Source of the DNA: Actinomyces sp. oral taxon 897
GTDB taxonomy: Bacteria; Actinomycetota; Actinomycetes; Actinomycetales; Actinomycetaceae
DNA: 64,000 bases
NCBI RefSeq assembly: GCF_002999235.1
Contig: NZ_CP027236.1
Location: 248,001-312,000 of the forward strand
Direction of reading: 5' to 3'
Shown: positions 17,386 to 25,666 of the stretch, piece after piece
How the letters are laid out: each line of letters opens with the position of its first letter
Position numbering within the stretch: the stretch's first letter is position 1
Position numbers and translations under genes: made by a program
The notes under the pieces: generated by a model
Told to the model about the DNA's origin: nothing
Databases searched by the model: none
Seen by the model: only the letters and a program-made list of their open reading frames with translations

Positions 17386-19398
17386 GTGACCGAGACCTCT
17401 GCCGCCCTGTCCACCATGCGCCTGGCTGAGCTCCAGCAGCTCGCCGGCTCCATGGGCCTCAAGGGCATCTCCCGTATGCGTAAGAGCGAGCTCGTCGCCG
17501 CTATCCGTGATAACGGCTCCGCTGACGGCACCGCCGCCGGAGCCCCTGACCAGGCCCCGCAGTCCGCCCAGAGCGCGGCGGAGCCGACGGGCGAGGACGC
17601 TCCTGCCGAGCAGCCCGACGCCGTCGCCTCCACCGCCACCTTCCCCCTGGACCTTCCCGAGCCCGTGGAGCGTGCCGCCTACCAGGACCGACCGCGCCGT
17701 CGCCGCGCCGTCGCCGCCGCGGGCACGCCCCACCTGACGGAGCGTGAGGCCACCCCCGCCGAGGCCGACCTGCCTCGGCGCGACGAGGAGGACACCCCGA
17801 CCGAGGGAGTAGAGCGCACCGAGGAGCGCCGTCCCCGCCGTCCCCGTCTGGAGCGTGGCGAGGGAGGACGCCGACGCCGTCGGGCGGGGACCGACCGCCC
17901 TGAACGCGGTGACCAGCGCTTTGAGGGGCGCGAGGACCGTTTTGCCGACACCTCCGAGGACCACCTCGACGCCAAGGCGGCCCTCATGCGCGACCTCGCC
18001 GACGCCACCGGCACCCCCGCCATCGAGCCCGCCGAGCGCAGCCGGGGCACCTTTGAGCGGGAGAACGAGGGCTACGACGAGGACGGCCGGGGACGCCGCC
18101 GCCGGGGCCGCAAGCGTGGCCGGGAGCGCTACGAGGACGAGGGCCCCGGTCGCCAGGACCGCGGGGACCGCGGTGGGCGCACCAGCCAGCGTGAGGAGGA
18201 GGTCCTGCTGCCCGTGGCCGGCATCCTGGACGCCTCCGACCCCAACCACGCCTACCTGCGTACCTCCGGCTACCTGCCCGGCCCCAAGGACGTCTACGTC
18301 ACCGCCGCACAGGTCAAGGACAACGGCCTGCGTCCCGGTGACGCCATTACCGGCTGGGTCCGCGAGGGCGGCGAGTCCTCCCACTCTCACATGGGGGGCC
18401 AGGGCCGGGCCAACCGCCGCCAGAACCGGGCCGGGCGCGTGAAGTACAACCCGCTGGTCAGCGTCGAGACCGTCAACGGCATGGATCCTGAGCGGGCCCG
18501 GCGTCGTCCCGAGTTCGTCAAGCTCACCCCCCTGTACCCCCAGGAGCAGCTGCGCCTGGAGACCACGCCCAAGGCCCTGACCCCCCGCGTCATCGACCTG
18601 GTCTCACCCATTGGCAAGGGCCAGCGCGGCCTCATTGTCTCCCCGCCGCGCGTGGGCAAGACGATCGTGCTCCAGCAGATCGCCAACGCCATCGCCATTA
18701 ACAACCCCGAGGCCCACCTCATGGTCGTGCTCGTCGACGAGCGCCCCGAGGAGGTCACCGACATGCAGCGCACCGTCAAGGGCGAGGTCATTGCCTCCAC
18801 CTTCGACCGGCCCGCCTCCGACCACACCATTGTGGCCGAGCTCGCCATTGAGCGGGCCAAGCGCCTGGTGGAGCTGGGGCAGGACGTCGTGGTGCTGCTG
18901 GACTCCATCACCCGGCTCGGGCGCGCCTACAACCTGGCCGCCCCGGCCAGCGGCCGCATCCTGTCCGGTGGCGTGGACGCCTCGGCCCTCTACCCGCCCA
19001 AGCGGTTCTTCGGCGCCGCCCGCAACGTGGAGAACGGGGGGAGCCTGACCATTCTGGCCACCGCCCTGGTGGAGACCGGCTCCAAGATGGACGAGGTCAT
19101 CTTCGAGGAGTTCAAGGGCACCGGCAACATGGAGCTGCGTCTGAGCCGTCAGCTGGCGGACAAGCGCATCTTCCCGGCCGTGGACGTGGCCGCCTCCGGC
19201 ACCCGCCGCGAGGAGCTGCTCATCGACCCCGCCCAGCTCAAGATCATGTGGCGCCTGCGCCGCCTCTTCGCCGGCATGGAGCAGCAGCAGGCCATCGAGA
19301 TGGTCCTGGGCCGCCTGAAGGACACCGGCTCCAACGCGGAGTTCCTCATGAGCCTGGCCAAGTCCGCCCCCATGCAGCAGGCCGACGCCGAGGAGTAG
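17386..19398 (+). CDS. rho: Transcription termination factor Rho
   Basis: RNA-dependent hexameric ATPase/translocase that terminates transcription; 670 residues, far longer than E. coli Rho (419). Order: N-terminal Rho_N helix domain (residues 1-45, [20 protein letters not shown]), a 200-residue disordered Arg/Glu/Asp-rich insertion, the RNA-binding cold-shock-like domain (from about 275, [19 protein letters not shown]), then the ATPase core with Walker A PPRVGKT (about 421) and [11 protein letters not shown]. The charged insertion is typical of high-GC actinobacterial Rho and contributes RNA binding in the family. GTG 17386 has a TAAGGAC ribosome site. Confidence 0.97.
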   Translation: MTETSAALSTMRLAELQQLAGSMGLKGISRMRKSELVAAIRDNGSADGTAAGAPDQAPQSAQSAAEPTGEDAPAEQPDAVASTATFPLDLPEPVERAAYQDRPRRRRAVAAAGTPHLTEREATPAEADLPRRDEEDTPTEGVERTEERRPRRPRLERGEGGRRRRRAGTDRPERGDQRFEGREDRFADTSEDHLDAKAALMRDLADATGTPAIEPAERSRGTFERENEGYDEDGRGRRRRGRKRGRERYEDEGPGRQDRGDRGGRTSQREEEVLLPVAGILDASDPNHAYLRTSGYLPGPKDVYVTAAQVKDNGLRPGDAITGWVREGGESSHSHMGGQGRANRRQNRAGRVKYNPLVSVETVNGMDPERARRRPEFVKLTPLYPQEQLRLETTPKALTPRVIDLVSPIGKGQRGLIVSPPRVGKTIVLQQIANAIAINNPEAHLMVVLVDERPEEVTDMQRTVKGEVIASTFDRPASDHTIVAELAIERAKRLVELGQDVVVLLDSITRLGRAYNLAAPASGRILSGGVDASALYPPKRFFGAARNVENGGSLTILATALVETGSKMDEVIFEEFKGTGNMELRLSRQLADKRIFPAVDVAASGTRREELLIDPAQLKIMWRLRRLFAGMEQQQAIEMVLGRLKDTGSNAEFLMSLAKSAPMQQADAEE

Positions 19399-19441
19399 TA
19401 CCCCCTGAGGGATCGGGTCCGGGCGTGTCAGGGGCCCGGGG

Positions 19442-19482
19442 ACCTGCGGTGGCGCCGTCCCGAGGACGACGCCACCGCAGGT
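19442..19482 (+). terminator. Strong hairpin after rho
   Basis: 18-bp stem with one mismatch: ACCTGCGGTGGCGCCGTC (19442-19459), 5-nt loop, GACGACGCCACCGCAGGT (19465-19482). It lies 44 bp after the rho stop. No U-tract follows. Confidence 0.8.
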
Positions 19483-19572
19483 GTAAACGACCTGGTGGGG
19501 CACGTTATGACACACGTGTGTACCGCCTGTGAGACACCTGTGTGAGAAGGGGTTTCCGTCCGAGGTCAATGT

Positions 19573-19629
19573 GACAAAAACTACAGGCGACTAGGCCTTA
19601 GGTCACGGAAATATATACAGGTTTTTGTC
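19573..19629. repeat. Inverted repeat upstream of the surface-protein gene
   Basis: GACAAAAAC (19573-19581) and its exact reverse complement GTTTTTGTC (19621-19629) flank a 39-bp segment containing CTAGGCCTTAGGTCACGG and an ATATATA run. In this GC-rich genome it stands out. It may be an operator or a leader hairpin of the downstream gene; the second arm also provides a T5 run. Confidence 0.5.
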
Positions 19630-19714
19630 CTTGTGGACCCCGACGGCGCCTTGGTGTCATGGAGGGGCAGACACCTCGAGTCTGCTCCCAACCCCAGAAC
19701 AAAGGACACTCTCT

Positions 19715-20923
19715 ATGCGACGCAGCATTATCACCAGTGCGGCTGCCGCCCTTCTTGTCGGTTGCGTGATGGCTCCCGCCTCCGCCGACGAGGTGACGGA
19801 CACCGCCCCTGCCGCGGCCGAGGAGCTGGCGGCCGACCAGGGTGGTGCCCCTGCGGCCGAGGAGCCCGCCATTGACCCCGCTCCCGCGGCCGACCCGGCC
19901 CCTGAGCCTGAGCCTGCACCCGCGGCCCCGGTGGAGGAGGAGCCCGCCGCTCCCGCCCCCGCCCCTGAGCCTGAGCCCGCTCCCGCGGCCCCGGTGGAGG
20001 AGGAGCCCGCCGCTCCCGCCCCCGCCCCTGAGCCTGAGCCCGCTCCCGCGGCCCCGGTGGAGGAGGAGCCCGCCGCTCCCGCCCCCGCCCCTGAGCCTGA
20101 GCCCGCTCCCGCGGCCCCGGTGGAGGAGGAGCCCGCCGCTCCCGCCCCCGCGGCCCCTGCCGCCGAGCCGGCAGGCGCCGCCGCTGAGCCCGCTGCTGCG
20201 GCTGCTGCCCCCGGTGCCGCCGCTGCTGAGCCCGCCGCGGCCCCTGCCGCCGAGCCGGCTGCTGCCGCGGCCCCTGCCGCTGACCCCAATGGAACTCTCG
20301 TTGACCTCAGTGAGACCACGTATCGGTTCCTGATCAATTCGTCCGTGCTTCATGACGCAGTGCTTCTCCAGGTTGAGCGTGATGGCTGCCTGCTGACCCT
20401 TACGGTCAAGATCCAGGCCGACGGCTCCTACACCCTTGAGGTCTGGGACGACCAGGTGCTCATTGGCTCGCTGCCGTTCTCCGGCAGCGCGGGGGACATT
20501 CGCACGCTCCAGTACCTTATGACCGCCAATGTCGGGACCCTGTGGTCGGGCTATGACTTCACTATTCGTAACGCCCGAGACCAGTTGGTCTCTGCGTACG
20601 ACTGGGACTTTGAGGGCTCCCAGCACGTCATGGACGAGTGCCACCAGCAGGCCTGCGCCGGTGGTGGCGGGACCGGCGTGACGGGGACCGGTGTGGCCGG
20701 GACGGGCACGCTGGCCGAGCCCCTGGCCGCCGCGCCCGCTGTCGCTGAGCCCGCTGCTGCGCCTGCCGCTCCGGCTGCTCCTGCTGCCCAGCCTGCCGCT
20801 CCCGCCGTCGCGGGTTCTGAGCTGGCCTACACCGGTGCGCAGACCCTGGAGCTGGGCACGGCCTCGGCGTTCCTCCTGGGCGTGGGCGCCGTCGCCCTCC
20901 ACGCCAGGCGCCGTCGCGCCTGA
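19715..20923 (+). CDS. LAxTG-type cell-wall-anchored protein with Pro/Ala/Glu repeats
   Basis: Secreted surface protein, 402 residues. It has a signal peptide (MRRSIITSAAAALLVGC..., cleavage near ASA-DE), a rigid Ala/Pro/Glu stalk with four exact 21-residue repeats, and a folded domain at about residues 195-310 with two cysteines in MDECHQQACAG. A second Ala/Pro stalk and a sorting signal follow: LAYTG, hydrophobic helix, then RRRRA. LAxTG is the class E sortase recognition motif of high-GC actinobacteria. ATG 19715 has an AAAGGAC ribosome site. The folded domain is not recognised. It interrupts the usual rho-rpmE adjacency. Confidence 0.85.
   Translation: MRRSIITSAAAALLVGCVMAPASADEVTDTAPAAAEELAADQGGAPAAEEPAIDPAPAADPAPEPEPAPAAPVEEEPAAPAPAPEPEPAPAAPVEEEPAAPAPAPEPEPAPAAPVEEEPAAPAPAPEPEPAPAAPVEEEPAAPAPAAPAAEPAGAAAEPAAAAAAPGAAAAEPAAAPAAEPAAAAAPAADPNGTLVDLSETTYRFLINSSVLHDAVLLQVERDGCLLTLTVKIQADGSYTLEVWDDQVLIGSLPFSGSAGDIRTLQYLMTANVGTLWSGYDFTIRNARDQLVSAYDWDFEGSQHVMDECHQQACAGGGGTGVTGTGVAGTGTLAEPLAAAPAVAEPAAAPAAPAAPAAQPAAPAVAGSELAYTGAQTLELGTASAFLLGVGAVALHARRRRA
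19901..20152 (+). repeat. Four 63-bp coding repeats (Pro/Glu/Ala stalk)
   Basis: Units start at 19901, 19964, 20027 and 20090 and encode 21 residues of PEPEPAPAAPVEEEPAA type. Copies are nearly identical at DNA level, so length polymorphism among strains is expected. Confidence 0.92.
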
Positions 20924-20971
20924 GGGCGAACGCTCAGGGCGGGTGCTCCCGTCTTCTGAGAACTGAACTGT

Positions 20972-21010
20972 CCGGGCCCGGGGGAGTTGCCACGCCTCCC
21001 CCGGGCCCGG
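20972..21010 (+). terminator. Hairpin terminator after the surface-protein gene
   Basis: Perfect 15-bp stem CCGGGCCCGGGGGAG (20972-20986) / CTCCCCCGGGCCCGG (20996-21010) with a 9-nt loop, 49 bp after the stop. Confidence 0.8.
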
Positions 21011-21155
21011 CGCTTCCCGTGCGCGGAATCACGCGGCAGCCACCGCCGCCACATTGTGCGCTGTTGCCCTACCTGGCAGAATCGTCGGCTGGCCTCCGGT
21101 TCACCTGTGCCTCCGCACGGGACCCGGGACCCTCTGATCGCCTAAGGAGACACCG

Positions 21156-21368
21156 ATGAAGCAGGGTATCCACCCCGACTACGTGGCCACCACGGTCACC
21201 TGCACCTGCGGCAACACCTTCCAGACCCGGTCCACCGTCACCTCCGGTGAGATCCGCGTGGACGTGTGCTCGGCCTGCCACCCGTTCTACACCGGCAAGC
21301 AGAAGATCCTCGACACCGGTGGCCGTGTGGCCCGCTTCGAGGCCCGCTACGGCAAGCGCAAGCGCTGA
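21156..21368 (+). CDS. rpmE: 50S ribosomal protein L31 (zinc-binding type)
   Basis: 70-residue ribosomal protein of the large subunit and subunit bridge. It retains the zinc-ligand cysteines in VTCTCGNTF (Cys 16 and 18) and DVCSACHPF (near 37 and 40), so it is the zinc-replete C+ form rather than the zinc-starvation paralogue. [10 protein letters not shown] is the family signature. CTAAGGAGAC upstream is a strong ribosome site. Confidence 0.97.
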   Translation: MKQGIHPDYVATTVTCTCGNTFQTRSTVTSGEIRVDVCSACHPFYTGKQKILDTGGRVARFEARYGKRKR

Positions 21369-21377
21369 CCACCGCCC

Positions 21378-21424
21378 GACGCCGACGGACACCCTTAACG
21401 GGCCCGTCGGCGTCCTGGTACCCC
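21378..21424 (+). terminator. Hairpin after rpmE
   Basis: 11-bp stem GACGCCGACGG (21378-21388) / CCGTCGGCGTC (21414-21424) starting 10 bp after the stop. Confidence 0.65.
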
Positions 21425-21485
21425 GCCGCGAGTGCACGCCCCTGGTGGGGCGTCTTCTTGACGGCGGGCACTTCCTACCGTTGGG

Positions 21486-22586
21486 ATGACCTCTATGACC
21501 CAAGGAGACTTCTCCGCCGTCCAGCCCGTCCTGGCCGAGTACGCCGCTATCGAGGAGCAGATGGCCGGCCCGGCCGCCGCCGACCCCGCGGTCATGCGCC
21601 GTCTGGGGCGCCGCTACGCCGAGCTGGGGCGGGTCGTGACCGCCTACCGTGCCTGGGAGGCGGCCAGTGCCGACCTCGCCGACGCCCGTGACCTGGCCGT
21701 GGAGGACGCCGACTTCGTTGCCGAGCTCCCCGCCCTTACCGACGCCCAGGCGCAGGCCGCCGAGCACCTGCGCGAGGTCCTGGTGCCCCGTGACCCCGAC
21801 GACTCCCGTGATGTCATTATCGAGGTCAAGGCCGGTGAGGGTGGGGAGGAGTCGGCTCTGTTCGCCTCCGACCTGGCCCGCATGTACGCCCGTTACGCCG
21901 AGCGCCAGGGCTGGGTGGTGGAGGTCATGGACTCCACCGCCTCCGACCTGGGCGGTTACAAGGACGTCCGGCTGTCCATCCGCTCCCGGGGTGCCGTCGA
22001 GCCCGGTGGGGGCGTGTGGGCGCACCTGAAGTACGAGGGCGGCGTCCACCGCGTCCAGCGCGTGCCGGTCACCGAGTCCTCCGGCCGCATCCACACCTCG
22101 GCCGTCGGGGTCCTGGTCATGCCGGAGGCGGACGACCCCGGTGAGCTCCAGATCGACGCCTCCGACCTGCGCATTGACGTCTTCCGCTCCTCCGGGCCGG
22201 GGGGGCAGAGTGTCAACACCACCGACTCCGCGGTGCGCCTCACCCACCTGCCCACCGGGATCGTGGTGTCCATGCAGAACGAGAAGTCCCAGCTGCAGAA
22301 CAAGGAGGCGGCCCTGCGCGTGCTGCGCGCCCGCCTCCTGGCCGAGCGGGCCGCTGCCGCTGCCGCCGAGGCCGCCCAGGTGCGCCGCAGCCAGGTGCGC
22401 ACCGTGGACCGGAGCGAGCGTATCCGCACCTACAACTTCCCTGAGAACCGTATCGCCGACCACCGCACCGGCTACAAGGCCTACAATCTGGACGCCGTCC
22501 TGGACGGCGACCTGGGGCCGGTTGTCGCCAGCGCGATCGAGCTCGACGAGGCTGAGCGACTGGCGGCCGCCTCCGAGCGGGCATGA
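21486..22586 (+). CDS. prfA: Peptide chain release factor 1
   Basis: Terminates translation at UAA and UAG; 366 residues. The codon-recognition tripeptide is PVT in [14 protein letters not shown] (about residue 195), as in RF1 rather than SPF of RF2. The peptidyl-hydrolysis motif is GGQ in [16 protein letters not shown] (about 238). ATG 21486 is used; ATG 21495 is also possible and neither has a clear ribosome site. It is followed by prmC, whose product methylates the GGQ glutamine. Confidence 0.96.
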   Translation: MTSMTQGDFSAVQPVLAEYAAIEEQMAGPAAADPAVMRRLGRRYAELGRVVTAYRAWEAASADLADARDLAVEDADFVAELPALTDAQAQAAEHLREVLVPRDPDDSRDVIIEVKAGEGGEESALFASDLARMYARYAERQGWVVEVMDSTASDLGGYKDVRLSIRSRGAVEPGGGVWAHLKYEGGVHRVQRVPVTESSGRIHTSAVGVLVMPEADDPGELQIDASDLRIDVFRSSGPGGQSVNTTDSAVRLTHLPTGIVVSMQNEKSQLQNKEAALRVLRARLLAERAAAAAAEAAQVRRSQVRTVDRSERIRTYNFPENRIADHRTGYKAYNLDAVLDGDLGPVVASAIELDEAERLAAASERA

Positions 22587-22620
22587 GCCCCCACCTTTCG
22601 TCTCCTCCCCGCACCCCTCC

Positions 22621-22702
22621 TCGCGAGAACGGTACTTGTTCGTCGCGAGAACGGTACTTGTTCGTCGCGAGAACGGTACTTGTTCGTCGCGAGAACGGTA
22701 GG
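22621..22702. repeat. 22-bp direct repeats downstream of prfA
   Basis: Three complete units TCGCGAGAACGGTACTTGTT(CG) at 22621, 22643 and 22665 plus a fourth partial copy at 22687, starting 34 bp after the prfA stop. Each unit contains the palindromes TCGCGA and GTAC. The last copy runs into GGTAGGGGTGTTGACAGTGC(CTACC), which can form a small hairpin. It resembles a one-armed version of the phased arrays at 50-55 kb. Confidence 0.9.
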
Positions 22703-22854
22703 GGTGTTGACAGTGCCTACCGGAACCGGCTTGGTCTGCAGGAGGCTCCTGCCTGGCGGGTGTGGGGCCCGGCACCTGTTGGGTGTGCGGACGGTAGGGG
22801 TGTCGGGTGTGCGGACACCAGGGGCCCGCGACCGGCGCGTGCCCGGGAGGCCTC

Positions 22855-23730
22855 GTGAGCGCGCCGGATCCGCCCGGGCCCTCGTCCCTGGACCGCTACC
22901 AGCTGCGCGCTGCGGTCCGCTCCGCCGCAAGGCGCCTGGCCGCCGCGGGTGTGGCCTCGCCCGAGGTGGACGCGCGCCTGCTCGCCGAGCACCTGCTGGG
23001 GGCCCCGCTCGTCCTGTCCGACGGCGCCGGGGAGGACTTCCTCCCCGCCTACCTCGCGCTCGTGGGGCGTCGGGCGGGGCGCGAGCCGCTTCAGCACGTC
23101 CTGGGTGTCATGTGGCTGCGCGGGCTCGAGCTCCAGGTGCGCCCCGGCGTCTTCGTCGTCCGCCCTGAGACGGAGGTGGTGGCGGGGGAGGCCATTGAGG
23201 CCGCACGCGCGCTGCCCACCCCGCTCGTGGTGGACCTGTGTACCGGCTCAGGCGCCATTGCCGCGGCCGTGGCGGTGGAGGCGCCGGGGGCCCGGGTGGT
23301 CGCCGTCGAGATCGACGGGGCGGCTGCGGCCCTGGCCCGGGAGAACTGTGAGCGCCTGGCCCCGGGGCGGGTGGAGGTGGTGGGGGCCGACGCCACCGCC
23401 CCGGGCACGCTGGCGGACCTGGACGGGTGCGTCGACGTCGTCGTGTCCAACCCGCCCTACCTGCCGCCCGGGTCCGTGGAGGACGCCGAGACCGCCCGCT
23501 ACGACCCGCGTGCGGCCCTGTTCGGCGGGGGGCGGGACGGCCTGGACGTACCGGTGGCCGTGGTGGGACGGGCCGCCGCCCTGCTGTGTGGCGGGGGGGT
23601 GCTGGTGCTGGAGCACGACCCCGGCCAGGGGGCGGCGCTGCGCCAGGCCGCCCGGGCCGCTGGGTTCGTCACGGCGGACACCGGCCAGGACCTGACCGGC
23701 CGGGACCGCTACCTGCGCGCGGTGCGCTGA
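22855..23730 (+). CDS. prmC: Release-factor glutamine N5-methyltransferase
   Basis: SAM-dependent methylation of the GGQ glutamine in RF1/RF2; 291 residues. The N-terminal helical substrate-recognition domain (about 1-100) precedes a Rossmann methyltransferase with motif I VVDLCTGSGAIAAAVA (about 124-139) and catalytic NPPY (VVSNPPYLPPGS, about 199). GTG 22855 is chosen because GGGAGG lies 4 bp upstream; the frame is open further upstream without homology. The functional partner prfA is the preceding gene. The usual next gene (a Sua5/YwlC protein) is replaced here by accessory DNA. Confidence 0.94.
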   Translation: MSAPDPPGPSSLDRYQLRAAVRSAARRLAAAGVASPEVDARLLAEHLLGAPLVLSDGAGEDFLPAYLALVGRRAGREPLQHVLGVMWLRGLELQVRPGVFVVRPETEVVAGEAIEAARALPTPLVVDLCTGSGAIAAAVAVEAPGARVVAVEIDGAAAALARENCERLAPGRVEVVGADATAPGTLADLDGCVDVVVSNPPYLPPGSVEDAETARYDPRAALFGGGRDGLDVPVAVVGRAAALLCGGGVLVLEHDPGQGAALRQAARAAGFVTADTGQDLTGRDRYLRAVR

Positions 23731-23918
23731 CGGGCGGGCCCGTCCGGGCTGCCGGGTCAGACTGGCTGCCAGGTTGGACCGGCCGCCAGGCCGGGCAGCC
23801 GGGTCACCTCGACTGCCGGGTTGTGCCCAGACGGCGGGCCTTCCCTGCCGCCCTGAATCAGGTGAGCCAGCTCACCTGGTTGTTGGGCGTATCCCGGGAC
23901 CGCGCCTTCCGACAAGAG

Positions 23919-23934
23919 GTACGCTTCTTTGTAC
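23919..23934. promoter_or_regulatory. Putative YefM-type operator (paired GTAC cores)
   Basis: GTAC at 23919-23922 and GTAC at 23931-23934 lie exactly 12 bp apart, 22 bp before the antitoxin start. E. coli YefM binds two TGTACA-core palindromes spaced 12 bp centre to centre, so this is a good candidate autoregulatory operator. Confidence 0.5.
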
Positions 23935-23955
23935 GTTTCATTGAGGGGGGTTGCC

Positions 23956-24213
23956 GTGAAGATCATGAGCTACACCGAGTCCCGCGCCCACTACGCCGAG
24001 GTACTGGACTCCGTCATTGACGACTGCGAGGAGGTCGTCATCACCCGGGCCGGGCACGCTCCGGCGGTCATTGTCTCGCTGGCGGAGTACCAGTCCCTCA
24101 AGGAGACCGACTACCTCCTGCGCAACCCCGCCAATGCCAAGCGCCTGCTGGAGTCGATCGCCTCATTGGAGGCTGGCCACGGCACCGTCCACGAGCTCAT
24201 CGAGCTGGACTGA
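23956..24213 (+). CDS. YefM/Phd-family antitoxin
   Basis: 85 residues. The N-terminal half has the Phd/YefM DNA-binding fold signature: SYTESRAHYAEVLDSV, then EEVVITRAGHAPAVIVSL. The C-terminal half (LLRNPANAKRLLESIASL) is the toxin-neutralising segment. It should bind and inhibit the adjacent RNase and repress the operon. GTG 23956 is chosen for the GAGGGGGG site upstream; ATG 23965 is an alternative. One base separates its stop from the toxin ATG. Confidence 0.92.
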   Translation: MKIMSYTESRAHYAEVLDSVIDDCEEVVITRAGHAPAVIVSLAEYQSLKETDYLLRNPANAKRLLESIASLEAGHGTVHELIELD

Positions 24214-24214
24214 G

Positions 24215-24478
24215 ATGACGCTCATCTGGTCCGATCAGGCCTGGGAGGACTACCTGTGGTGGCAGCTCCATGACCGCAAGGTGCGCAGGCGCATTAACCT
24301 GCTCCTGCACGACATCCAGCGCTCCGGCCACGAGGGGATTGGCAAGCCCGAGCCTTTGCGGTACCAGCTGACCGGCCACTGGTCACGGCGCATTACCGAC
24401 GAGCACCGCCTCGTCTACCGCATCGATGACGGTGGGGACATCCACATCGTGGCCTGCCGCCACCACTACGGCGACTGA
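24215..24478 (+). CDS. YoeB-family mRNA interferase toxin
   Basis: 87-residue RelE-superfamily RNase that cleaves mRNA on the ribosome. Family landmarks are intact: WSDQAWEDYLWW at the N-terminus, GKPEPLRYQLTGHWSRRI (catalytic Glu and Arg region, residues 46-63), DEHRLVYRI and the terminal CRHHY with the catalytic His. The module looks functional. It sits directly after prmC in the accessory region. Confidence 0.93.
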   Translation: MTLIWSDQAWEDYLWWQLHDRKVRRRINLLLHDIQRSGHEGIGKPEPLRYQLTGHWSRRITDEHRLVYRIDDGGDIHIVACRHHYGD

Positions 24479-24551
24479 CCCGGCCAGCGGGCCCGTGCGC
24501 GCTGGCCCGGCACGGCCGGTGAGCGTGATGGCGATCCGCTATGGTGCTGGC

Positions 24552-25265
24552 ATGACCCCACTGGCTGCCCGGCTCACCGAGGAGACGGACGCCCTCGTCC
24601 GCGACCTGCGCGAGGCGCTGGCCGCAGCCGGCGACCCCGAGCGGGCCGAGCAGCAGCGCCGCTACCTCAAGTCGGCCATGGAGATGTACGGCGTCGGCGT
24701 CCCCCGCGCCCGCCGCATCGCCCAGGCGGTCGCCGCCTCCCACCCCTGCCTGTGGCGCGACGCCACCGGCTGGGAGGCCGCATTGCGCCGGGTGTGGGAC
24801 ACGGCCGGGCACCGGGAGGAGCGGTTCGCGGTGCTCGCCATTATCCGCTCCAGATTCTCCGCGCCCCACGCCGACCGCATCGAGTCCCTCGCCTTGTACG
24901 AGCACCTGCTGCGCACCGGGCAGTGGTGGGACCTGGTGGACGAGGCCTCGCACGCCGTCGGCCTCGTGGTGCGGGCGCATCCTGCCGCTGCCGCCCGGAT
25001 GCGCGCCTGGGCGACTGATGCGGACCTGTGGGTGCGCCGCAGCGCGATCATCTGCCAGCTTCAGCACAAGGAGCGCACCGATCTGCCCCTGCTCAGCGAC
25101 GTCATCGAGGCCAACCAGGACGACGGCGAGTTCTTCATCCGCAAGGCGATCGGCTGGGCGCTGAGGGACTACGCCCGCACCGACGGCGCCTGGGTGCGCA
25201 CTTTCGTTACGGACCACCCGCGCCTGTCCCCGCTGAGTCGGCGCGAGGCGCTCAAGCACCTGTGA
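24552..25265 (+). CDS. AlkD-like DNA alkylation repair protein
   Basis: 237 residues, all alpha-helical HEAT-like repeats, matching AlkC/AlkD-type DNA glycosylases that remove bulky or cationic alkylated bases. Family features: MYGVGVPRARRIAQAV at the N-terminus, the aromatic/acidic region GQWWDLVDEASH (about 122-133), LWVRRSAIICQL (about 159-170) and the C-terminal EFFIRKAIGWALRDYAR. A TATGGT hexamer ends 6 bp before the ATG, so it is probably leaderless. It stands between the toxin-antitoxin pair and the helicase. Confidence 0.9.
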   Translation: MTPLAARLTEETDALVRDLREALAAAGDPERAEQQRRYLKSAMEMYGVGVPRARRIAQAVAASHPCLWRDATGWEAALRRVWDTAGHREERFAVLAIIRSRFSAPHADRIESLALYEHLLRTGQWWDLVDEASHAVGLVVRAHPAAAARMRAWATDADLWVRRSAIICQLQHKERTDLPLLSDVIEANQDDGEFFIRKAIGWALRDYARTDGAWVRTFVTDHPRLSPLSRREALKHL

Positions 25266-25504
25266 GCCGGGACCCCGCGAGGCCAGCGGCCCGTCGCCGG
25301 CCCGGAGAGTCTCCGCCCCGGTGCGCGTCCGTGGCATGGGCTGGGCTACATTGCGGGCCGCTACGGCAGCCCCCGCTCCCGGTGCGCCTCCGTGGCATCC
25401 GGCCTCGCACCGCCGGCCTCGCTTCTCTTTCCCGGGGCGACGGCGAGATTCTCCGGTGGCGGGGCTCTCGCCGCTGAGCCCATAGAACGTGCGAGGATGC
25501 CCTC

Positions 25505-25663
25505 ATGAGCCTGACCGTCCCCGCCGGGTCCTCCCACCACCGAGACATGAGACTTAAGTCTCATGTCATCCTGTGGAGGACGACGCCCTTGCTCGACGAG
25601 ATCCTGCCCGTCATCATTGCGGTGGCAGCTATGTCGGTGCGTGTCTGTCTGGATGAGGAGTGA
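25505..25663 (+). CDS. Possible 52-residue small protein upstream of the helicase
   Basis: ATG 25505 opens a 52-residue frame ending at TGA 25661-25663, four bases before the helicase GTG. A GAGG site lies upstream. It is Arg/His-rich at first, then hydrophobic (LLDEILPVIIAVAAMSVRV), like a small membrane peptide. The perfect 24-bp palindrome at 25544-25567 falls inside it. No family is recognised; a regulatory leader without protein function is equally possible. Confidence 0.3.
   Translation: MSLTVPAGSSHHRDMRLKSHVILWRTTPLLDEILPVIIAVAAMSVRVCLDEE
25544..25567. promoter_or_regulatory. Perfect 24-bp palindrome
   Basis: GACATGAGACTT followed by its exact reverse complement, with no spacer, 100 bp upstream of the helicase gene. 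Its length and perfection suggest a dimeric-repressor operator or a restriction-modification-like recognition site. No adjacent regulator gene is obvious. Confidence 0.65.
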
Positions 25664-25666
25664 GAC

